A stretch of 64,000 nt of DNA from Linnemannia hyalina (lineage: Eukaryota; Mortierellomycota; Mortierellomycetes; Mortierellales; Mortierellaceae). Each line of letters begins with the position of its first letter. Positions within the stretch are counted from its first letter, which is position 1. Under the pieces are notes generated by a model that saw nothing but the letters and a program-made list of their open reading frames with translations, ran no database searches and was not told where the DNA came from. Location of the stretch: the NCBI GenBank assembly GCA_019671135.1, contig JAHRHY010000006.1:496001-560000 (forward strand). Reading direction: 5' to 3'. The translations under genes were made by a program, and so were the position numbers. Shown in pieces: positions 56,198-64,000 of this stretch.

Positions 56198-58134
56198 ATG
56201 GACCACATGAACGACGACAACCCGCACGCACATGCCGTCGATCAGGACCACATCTCAAACCCACTCATCATCATTCATGTCACCTGCATGATCACTGCAT
56301 ACGGAATCCTTATGCCCCTCGGCATCATGGTAAAAAATATACAGCACTTTTTTTGAAGAAGTCTGAGTGTCTATTAATATCATTAATATCACAACAGCCC
56401 CCCGTCTTCCTTTCGTTCTTTTCTTTTTTCTTTTTTCTTTTGTCTGAAGAAGTATACGAACATATGAGCCGTTGTCTATCGACCACTGACCATTTGTTTC
56501 TATCTCCTTTTGAACAACAAATCGCCCATATAGCTGGGGATCCGGAAACACAAGTACCATGTCCCTGTCAACGCTCTCATGTTTCTGGTCGCCATGGCAG
56601 GATACTTTTTCGGATATGGACACCATATGTTTGGCATTGGCGAGGGCGTACACGATCAGGACCACGAAGAAGAGGGTACCGACATGGGAGACATGCCCGG
56701 GATGAATGACATCACCAAGAGACAAGCAGGAAGTACCTCTGCGGAACACTATGGTTGGAGCTGGAACATCTCTGCTCATGGAGCCATGGGCAACTTGCTT
56801 CTGATCCTCCTCTTTGTTCAGGTCGGCATGGGCGTCTATCGCAAGCTGACAAAGACCAAGCCAAGACTGCGCCTGGCCTGGCTCTCTGGTCAAGTGCCCC
56901 GCAAGATCCACTCGTACCTTGGAAAAGCCCACCTCGTTCTCGCCTACATTCAGATCGTTTTGGGATTCATCAAACTTTTGAGTGCTTGCCCTGGTCAGGC
57001 ATTTGCTCAGTGCGCTTCCCACATTGTCATGGTACGTCGTATTTAACAGTTATTGTGTGGTTTGGGCAAAAGGAAGTAGTTGTACCAACCTCAGCTCTTA
57101 CTTACTGTGATTTGATTTATTTCTTAATAGGGTGGATCGTTTTGGTGGTATGGAGGCATCTACATTGCGTATCTGGTCGGTTCGTTCCCAGGAGTTTCTC
57201 GCCCTGAAAAGATCGAGTCGCTGGTTATGACTGTCTGGGGCGTCATCAACTTTACAGCTCTTCACCAATGGGGCACTCGCTGGTCACACGCTGTAAGTCG
57301 ACGCCGTTCTGTTTAACATGCATTAGGCTGAAGAAAGGTCAAATAGACAGGTAGCACGAAGTCGAATCGATCCACTAACACTTTTTATTTCCATTTCTAA
57401 TGCACATCCGGACACAAAAGGACTTGCAACACACCTCATTGGGAATGCTCTGGGTTGCAGGAGGATTGCTGTCGTTGTTACTCGAGTCCCAGTACAGCCC
57501 ACTTGCTCATTTCATGATTCGCAAGAACCCCCTCCCCGCCATTTTGATCATCTTGACAGGATACGCCATGGGTCAGCATGCTCAGTACTACATGTTTGCC
57601 ACCGTGATCCACACCTTCTTCGGATATGCTCTGATGCTGGGAGGTGTCTGTCGTTTGATCCAGTTGGCGCTTCGCCCTTCAGTTTCACCTTTGAGCGAGG
57701 ACGGTGGTATGGAGGAAGATGACGATGTTCAGGACAGGAGCAAGACCCATCATGCTGGCCCTGGCAGCGACAGCATTCCAGGATTGGCGAACGGCGAAAC
57801 CCCCGCGTCAGCATTCTTTGGTTTCCTCTCTGCACTGGGGATTATCTCTGCAGGATTGTTGTTCCAGTCAGCACACGAGGAGCAGCTCAATATCGTCATG
57901 TATTATCTTTCGGATCCAAGCACGTATATCAACTGGATCATGTCGCTCGCGTTCTTTTCGGTCTTGTACATGATGTTCTTGACACAGGCTGGAAAGAAGA
58001 AGCCCTCAGGAAGCAATGGTGTCAGTGCCAAGACATACAACCGTGTCCGCACGAGAGTTGACTCTGAGGATCGCGGACAGGCATTGAGTCGTAATGATAT
58101 TGAGATGAGTGGGTTCATGGAACTGGAGGAGTGA
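56198..58134 (+). CDS. YTP1: Ytp1-like multi-pass membrane protein
   Basis: Integral membrane protein of the fungal Ytp1 family, with a cytochrome-b561-like N-terminal half; the function is unknown. Four exons: 56198-56329, 56534-57031, 57131-57292 and 57421-58134, 501 aa, all phase 0. His-rich N-terminus (MNDDNPHAHAVDQDH), then at least eight membrane helices. Conserved-looking pieces include ISNPLIIIHVTCMITAYGILMPLGIM, HVPVNALMFLVAMAGYFFGYGHHMF, HSYLGKAHLVLAYIQIVLGF, SFWWYGGIYIAYLVG, DLQHTSLGMLWVAGGLLSLLLE, and GQHAQYYMFATVIHTFFGYALM. Regular His residues in the helices (HAMG, KAHLVLAY) resemble the haem ligands of b561 domains, which is an inference. The C-terminus is cytosolic and charged. 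Confidence 0.87.
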
Positions 58135-58678
58135 GATTCGACCATAGACACTTTTATCCCTTGACTACTTGTCTAATACACTTAAAAGATGCAATTGAAT
58201 ATTCAGGAAGAGGTGGGGATGAAGAAAGAGCGAGGGTCAAGCAGAGAAAAGTGTTTGTGTGGGAATGAGTGTGCATGATAGTGACGACGAGCACTGTCCG
58301 TGCCAGGATGCAGTAAACGATGTGTTGGGGATCGGATGGACAAGGAACGCATTTAATATTCGAATTGATGGTCGTCTCCACCGGTTTCGCCATCTCTCGA
58401 CAAATCGGCGCTTTTGTTTGTGTACTACAGTGCAACTATGTGTTTTTATTCAATTGACTACTACTTGTTTTTTTGTGGGTGAGTCAACGCCCGAACCAAG
58501 CAAGTCATATCTTTTATTTCGCTGGCTCTCTCTCTTACACCCATAGCGACCTTTATTTTCATTCCTCTACTCTCCTTTCATTCCTTCTTCCCTTCTCTCC
58601 TTCTCTTCCTCTCATCACCTTCCTTCCCTCCCTCCCTCCTCACTCGACTCGATTCGGATTCAACAACACACATCAGCA
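58135..58678. other. Intergenic region with CT-rich leader of homoserine kinase
   Basis: No gene. 58525-58650 is almost pure pyrimidine on the plus strand, ending 25 bases before the start codon. Confidence 0.5.
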
Positions 58679-60062
58679 ATGACTACTCACAACAAGTTCA
58701 AGATCACCGTCCCCGCCACCTCTGCCAACATCGGCCCTGGCTTCGACGTCCTCGGTATGGCCTTCTCGCTCTACCTCACTCTCGACTGTGAGCGTCTCCC
58801 TGTAGGATCTGGTCTCCAGATGACCTACGAGGGCGAGGGCGCCAAGGATGTGCCTCTGGTCGCCGAAAAGAACCTGATCACAAAGACCGCCCTCTATGTC
58901 CTCTCGACCTACGGTATTACCTCCCTGCCCCCACTTAAGATCCATGTCACCAACCCCATCCCCCTCGGCCGTGGTTTGGGTTCCTCGGGATCTGCTGTTG
59001 TTGCAGGAGTTGTGTTGGCCAACGCTGCGGGCAACTTGCAGATGACCTACGACCGCATGCTGGACTACTGTCTGATGGTTGAGCGTCACCCGGACAACGT
59101 CGCCCCTGCTCTCTTTGGTGGATTTGTTGCCAGCTTCTTGAGAGAGCTGGAGCCCGAGGAGTTGGATCCTCCCAGCATCCCCCGGTCAGAGCCTACCAGG
59201 AACGGAGCCCCACAACCCCCTACACCCATCACTGACATTGGACACTACATTCAGTTGGGATGGACCAAGGAGATCAAGGCTATTGCTGTTATCCCTGACT
59301 TTGAGGTCGCCACCGAGGATGCCAGAGCTGTCCTTCCTGACATGTACCAGCGTGCTGATGTTGTAAGTTGTCCGTCTGTTTATCCAATTTTTCCGAAGAT
59401 GATACTCTTACTCATCGCCTGGTTTCTTATCTGGGAGTACAACATTTTCACAAGATGGGACAAAAGGGGTGGAGATGTTGGACAAGGAACGACGCTTTCT
59501 TTTTGTTCTTTTGCTCCCCTCTTTTCTAACAAAACGTCAATGGAACCTTAATTTTTCATTTCTTTTTGTATCTCAAGATCTACAACTTGCAGCGTATTGC
59601 CGTCTTGACCACAGCTCTGTCGCGCACACCTGTCAATGCCGATCTGATCCACAAGGCCATGAGCGACAAGGTCCACCAGCCTTACAGGAAGCACCTCGTA
59701 CGTCAATTCCTCATCTTGTCACTTCAACTCCTTTAGCAGGTGCTTATTTATTAATGGTATTGTTCAAGCACGATTCATCTCAACCTGACCACCTTACACT
59801 TCAATTTACCACCTTGATCAAATAGATCCCTGGAATGGCAGAGATGTTGGAAAAGATCACACCAAAGACATACCCCGGTGTTGTCGGTATTTGCCTCAGC
59901 GGTGCTGGCCCCACCATTCTCGTATTAGCCACCGAAAACTTTGACCAGATCGCAGCAGCCGTCCAGGATATCTTTACGAGCTGCCCCAACGGCGGTATCA
60001 AGAGCATGTACAAGGTCCTGGATGTCGTAGACGAGGGAGCCAAGACTGAGTACTTTGACTAA
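58679..60062 (+). CDS. THR1: Homoserine kinase
   Basis: Phosphorylates homoserine with ATP, the committing step towards threonine in the aspartate pathway; cytosolic. Three exons: 58679-59362, 59578-59697 and 59826-60062, 346 aa, all phase 0 and close to the usual 350-357. GHMP-kinase features: TVPATSANIGPGFDVLGMA (11-29), the ATP loop PLGRGLGSSGSAVVAG, RHPDNVAPALFGG, and the C-terminal GICLSGAGPTILVL motif. Strongly biased codon use (ACC, GTC, AAG) suggests high expression. Confidence 0.96.
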
Positions 60063-60277
60063 ACTATTAGAAAGGATCCTCTTGTATCCATACCCTTCCT
60101 CGCCCCACAAAGGGTGACGTATAGAATAAATCGAATCGCATAGAATAATCGTTCACCCTTCACAGCAATCACAACCGCAAAAAAATTTGAAGCTGCGAAC
60201 GGACTCTACTTCAAAAGAAGAGAGATCAGATTTGTACCTTTCCTTCATCCCTCATACCCCCTTTCACATCGCCCAAC

Positions 60278-61576
60278 ATGGTCATGGACTTCCTCCTCCC
60301 CTCTCCCCCCAAGAGCTGGTCTGCTGACAAGACCTCGGCCTTCCACGCCAAGATCACCGCTCCCGTCAACGCCTCGATCCAGCCCGCTGGTCGCCACTTC
60401 TTGGCCCATGCGCGCCGTCACATCCACTCGCGCACCTTCTCCGAGGACGAGAAGGCCACGAACGAGGCCGAGGCTGCCGCCAAGGCTGCCAACGGCACTA
60501 CCCAGGACGACTCTGACCTCGGTGACGAGCCCGAGGACCCCGCCATGCTCCGTCGCGACCCCAAGGACTGGAAGGATCAGGATCAGTACGCCGTCTTGGG
60601 TCTCTCCGCCCTCCGTTACAAGGCCACCGAGGACCAGATCCGTCGTGCCCACCGTCGCAAGGTCCTCCGTCACCACCCCGATAAGAAGGCTGCCAGCGGT
60701 GGACTCCACGATGATGGCTTCTTCAAGTGCATCCAGAAGGCCTTTGAGACTCTCATGGACCCCGTCAAGCGTCGCCAGTGGGATTCCGTCGACCCTGCCG
60801 TTTCGGACTCTGTCCCCAACGCAAAGTCCAAGGGTGATTTCTACAAGCTCTATGCTCCCGTCTTCTTGCGCGAGTCTCGCTTCTCTAACACCCAGCCCGT
60901 TCCCCAGTTGGGCAACGCCGAGTCGAGCCAGGAGGAGGTCGAGTCTTTCTACGATTTCTGGTACAAGTTTGATTCGTGGAGAACCTTCGAGTGGATGGAC
61001 AAGGAGGATGGTGAAGGTCACGATTCCCGTGATGATAAGAGATACTTTGAGAAGAAGAACAAGGCTGAGCGTGCCAAGCTGAAGAAGGAGGACAACCAGC
61101 GTCTCCGTGAGATTGTCGATCTTGCTCTCTCGATCGATCCCCGTATCAAGATCTTCAAGGAGCAGGCCAACAAGCAGAGGAACGCCAAGAAGCGCGAGAA
61201 GGAGGAAGCCGAGAAGAAGGCTGCTGAGGAGGCCGCTGCTGCTGCCATTGCTGCCGAGGCCGCTGCCAAGGCCGCTGAGGAGTCCGAGAAGGCTGCCCGT
61301 GAGGACGGCAAGAAGAACAAGGAGCTCTTGAAGCGCGCTGTCCGCAAGGAGAAGAAGAACTTGAAGGCTCTCATCAAGGACAACAACTACTTCTTGCCCG
61401 CCGGTCAGACCCCCGGTCCCGTCGAGGTCGAGAAGCAGCTCGAGCTCTTGGATGCCCTCTTGGACGGTGCCAAGGGTCTCGACCAGCTCGAGGCTGTCCG
61501 CAAGACCCTCGAGGATGGTGTCAAGAGCGGCAACATTGCCGAGATCTTCAAGGCCGAGGTCGCCAAGCGCTCTTAA
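60278..61576 (+). CDS. ZUO1: Zuotin, ribosome-associated J-protein
   Basis: J-domain partner of Ssz1 in the ribosome-associated complex, which stimulates the Hsp70 Ssb on nascent chains. Single exon, 432 aa (yeast Zuo1 is 433). Start region MVMDFLLPSPPKSW, then the J-domain at about 101-175 with HPD at 133-135 (RHHPDKK) and QYAVLGLSALRYKATEDQIRRAHR. The UBR/ZHD part shows VESFYDFWYKFDSWRTFEW and the long charged helix rich in Lys/Glu/Ala (KKREKEEAEKKAAEEAAAA), followed by a short four-helix end. SANT domains of the animal homologue are absent, as in fungi. Strong codon bias creates a 457-aa open frame on the opposite strand, which I reject. Confidence 0.96.
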   Translation: MVMDFLLPSPPKSWSADKTSAFHAKITAPVNASIQPAGRHFLAHARRHIHSRTFSEDEKATNEAEAAAKAANGTTQDDSDLGDEPEDPAMLRRDPKDWKDQDQYAVLGLSALRYKATEDQIRRAHRRKVLRHHPDKKAASGGLHDDGFFKCIQKAFETLMDPVKRRQWDSVDPAVSDSVPNAKSKGDFYKLYAPVFLRESRFSNTQPVPQLGNAESSQEEVESFYDFWYKFDSWRTFEWMDKEDGEGHDSRDDKRYFEKKNKAERAKLKKEDNQRLREIVDLALSIDPRIKIFKEQANKQRNAKKREKEEAEKKAAEEAAAAAIAAEAAAKAAEESEKAAREDGKKNKELLKRAVRKEKKNLKALIKDNNYFLPAGQTPGPVEVEKQLELLDALLDGAKGLDQLEAVRKTLEDGVKSGNIAEIFKAEVAKRS

Positions 61577-61696
61577 GTGCACCCACCCCCATCTTTTCAT
61601 TCCTTTCTTTGATTGCATGAAAACAAAAGAATAAAATAATTTACCAACAAAACTCTTTCTCCCACTCTTTTATTTGTTGCGGAAGGCTCCGAAGTA

Positions 61697-64000
61697 TCAT
61701 GGTTCGCCATTCTCGTCGCTGCTATGGAGGTTTCTCGGCCTCCAGACTATCAAGTCCAATGTGGATCCAATAGGGAGTATTGGTTAGTACAGGTGAAGAG
61801 AATTCAGGAACAAAGCAAAATACGGACGGGGACGAGTACACAATGCCAGTGAAAACGTACCTTGGATGTTTCCAGCTCGATAAGGCGAACTCGGACACAC
61901 GGTAGCGATCACGTCTTCCACACTGTATGGGCACCAAGCAAAGTCTGACACCATCAATCTATCAAGCCGGAGTAATTGGAAGAAAAAAGAGAGAGGAAGA
62001 ATATGTAAGTCAAGAAACAAATGTGAGATCTTGGTCCAGAGAAACAAAAAGCAATGTGGACATACTCTTGGCCACGATGAACAAAGAGAAGCTCAGGTTT
62101 CTGGACCAAAGTGGTAGGATCGGCAGGACAGTCGAATTTGTTGAGTTTCCAGATCTTGACCTGGCCCGCTACGCTCAGACTCGCAATAATGTCTGGGCGA
62201 CGAGGATTCCATAGCGCTTTCCTCAGTGTTTCGCCGCTGCCCATGTTGTGGAATGTGGCGTATGCCTAAAACACGCAAAGCAAAACAAAGGAAGACAAGT
62301 GTTTTCCTGTTAGCACAAGGTATGGGATGTAAGGGTTGAAGTGTAAAAATAGTTGACCAACTTACATCATTGTTCATCTTTCTTGTGTCCCAAACGCGAA
62401 TGGTGTGTGGGTGTACGGTCATGAACTCGTTCGACTTGAGCGGGTTCCACTCGATACCATATATCGGATCAAAAGACCGCAGTCCACTCGACATGCTCGA
62501 CTTGTATTGACACGCAAAGGAGGTTGTAGCAGCGGCGGTAGGTGATCTTGTGTCCCAGCATGCAATCTGCGCAACCTCTCCAGACCCCACGAGGATGGTC
62601 GAATCCAGAGCATTGAGCGAGATACAGGTCGAGTGGAACGAGTACTCATTATCAATCGTGGTGGTGTGTGTATGCTCGACTGTGGTGGTTGATCCGCGAT
62701 AAGAGTTGACAGCTTTCGTCAGGTCGTAGCTGTTTATAACACCATAGGAATCAACACTGCAAACATCCATGCCTTTGGCGTCGATCCAGGGTGTTCCCGA
62801 CTGCTCGGTTGACAGTTTGACGAGAGGGATCATGGCATCCTCAGCTTCGCCTTTCATATCCCACAAGTAAAGTCCCTTCTGCCTGCTATTTGTCAGAGAA
62901 GATGTGACAAGATGACCTGACTCCAAAGATCTTGAAGAATTTGGCGGCCAAATTAAACCTTTATCAGTATCTGCTATCAAGGTGTGCCAAAAGATAACAT
63001 GGATCACTAGGGCCTCGCGAGACTTACTTCATTGACATGATTTTACCCCGCGATGCCACATTAGCGCCTTCCCGCATCGCCTGCAGCCAATACCAAATGT
63101 GAACAGTTATGCGTTAGTCAGCATACGTTGTCATCGGCAGTCGGAACCACTAAAAAAACGGTGGCTCGTACAGCAACTATTGACGATTCTTTGGACTTAC
63201 TTTGGCTATTGAAGGCAAATATCCGTCGTTGCGGATAGCAAGCACCTCGGCTGCAGACTCCTTGTCTCCGTATTGCCTCATCTCAACCGTCATGCTAGAC
63301 GCTACCGGTATTTCTTCCCTTTTGCCATTAGGAACGAACAGCGACCCTATAAAAAAGATAAAGTACAAAAGCGCGTCAATACCACAATATGCAGTATCAA
63401 AATCAAAATCAACGCCAACCAATTTTTCATGCGCACGTCTTTCCTTTTCCTCCTACCATAATGAAGTTGAAAAGTCGAAATGTCCAACTGAGAGCCCCAG
63501 GCGACTGTCGACATGGAGAGGCTCCCCTCATCAGATGTGGACGACTGGTTGTACAAGGACTCGTAGCAGATAAAGGCAGTGCTGTACCAATCCTGCCGCG
63601 TCCCGCTCTGGCTGGCGTTATCTTCGTAACGATTTCGGCCCCTAAGGTCACCTGGATGACAGATGTGAAATGATAAAATGGGCTTGTTTTTACGGAGGTC
63701 GATATGGGCACGCTGTTCCTTGGCGGACGAGTAATTTGTATTGTCAACTTTGCTGAGGTGGTGCTGTCTCTTGGCGGGAACTATCGATGGGACCGGTGTG
63801 CGGTCATAGAGCTTTATGTTGGAACTAGTCACTACATCCTTTGGGGAAACCTGTAGTTGTTGTTGTTAAGTAAAAGCAAGATATGAGACGATGAATTTTA
63901 AATGAACGATGGATTAGTTCTTGAGTATCAACAAGGTCCATTCCATTCGATAGTCGAAACCAGTGTGTCATTTTTCTAGTATGGCCGAAGCATCCGTCGA
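61697..64000 (-). CDS. WD40-repeat protein (5' end outside window)
   Basis: Beta-propeller protein of unknown subfamily. Exons from the 3' end: 61697-61746, 61861-61958, 62066-62265, 62366-62973, 63047-63080, 63201-63346 and 63457-63850, and probably another between about 63900 and 63970, where NDTLVSTIEWNG can be read. Blade motifs are clear: GHLVTSSLTNSRQKGLYLWDM, VGSGEVAQIACWDTRSP, YGIEWNPLKSNEFMTVHPHTIRVWDTRKM, ALWNPRRPDIIASLSVAGQVKIWKL, and the last blade VSDFAWCPYSVEDVIATV ending QVWRPRNL after splicing a 50-nt terminal exon. The final blades resemble the RBBP4/MSI1 type in layout only; I do not assign it. The exact 5' structure is uncertain because the window ends. Confidence 0.75.

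Noticed and set aside
60245..61618. 457-aa open frame on the minus strand
   Set aside because: Exact antisense of zuotin. Leu/Val/Gly-rich with no family motifs; it results from the strong codon bias of the sense gene.

Overview
The window looks like a nuclear contig from an early-diverging filamentous fungus, most likely of the Mortierella type (Mortierellomycota). The evidence is a set of clearly fungal eukaryotic genes, many short introns (mostly 60-300 nt) with GTANGT-type donors and TAG/CAG acceptors, CT-rich leaders before start codons, and F-box/leucine-rich-repeat proteins with decayed relatives. The phylum is inferred from gene style and family content, not from a marker gene. All gene models were spliced by hand; the exon phases were checked and close to intact reading frames.

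Layout. 0-17 kb: cytochrome b5 reductase (cut by the left edge), mitochondrial Holliday-junction resolvase CCE1, clamp-loader subunit RFC3, a fused dethiobiotin synthetase/DAPA aminotransferase, a Tvp38-type membrane protein, a hypothetical membrane protein, ATP synthase subunit h (ATP14) and a second hypothetical membrane protein. 17-20 kb: a 3 kb stretch with no supportable gene. 20-30 kb: a GNAT acetyltransferase, an ER-type secreted protein ending in KDEL, a DDX41-like helicase, an intact F-box protein and, just after it, a broken F-box copy. 30-45 kb: a GCP5/GCP6-type gamma-tubulin complex protein (8 exons, about 1416 aa), MIX23, a small membrane protein, uracil-DNA glycosylase, a large LRR-like protein interrupted by an in-frame TGA unless an extra intron is removed, pirin and tafazzin. 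45-64 kb: an NDR-family kinase that carries a CRIB motif, a small hypothetical, a second F-box protein followed by an LRR relic with TAG-only stops, a Ytp1-like membrane protein, homoserine kinase, zuotin and a WD40 protein cut by the right edge.

The genes do not form one pathway. Recurrent themes are DNA replication and repair (RFC3, UNG1, CCE1) with ACGCGT boxes upstream of RFC3, UNG1 and the gamma-tubulin complex gene; mitochondrial function (ATP14, MIX23, tafazzin, CCE1, possibly the b5 reductase); and local turnover of F-box/LRR genes. The most unusual observations are the CRIB motif on an NDR kinase, the tryptophan-to-TAG decay of an LRR copy, two GC-AG introns, and a 19-nt exon holding the catalytic motif of tafazzin.
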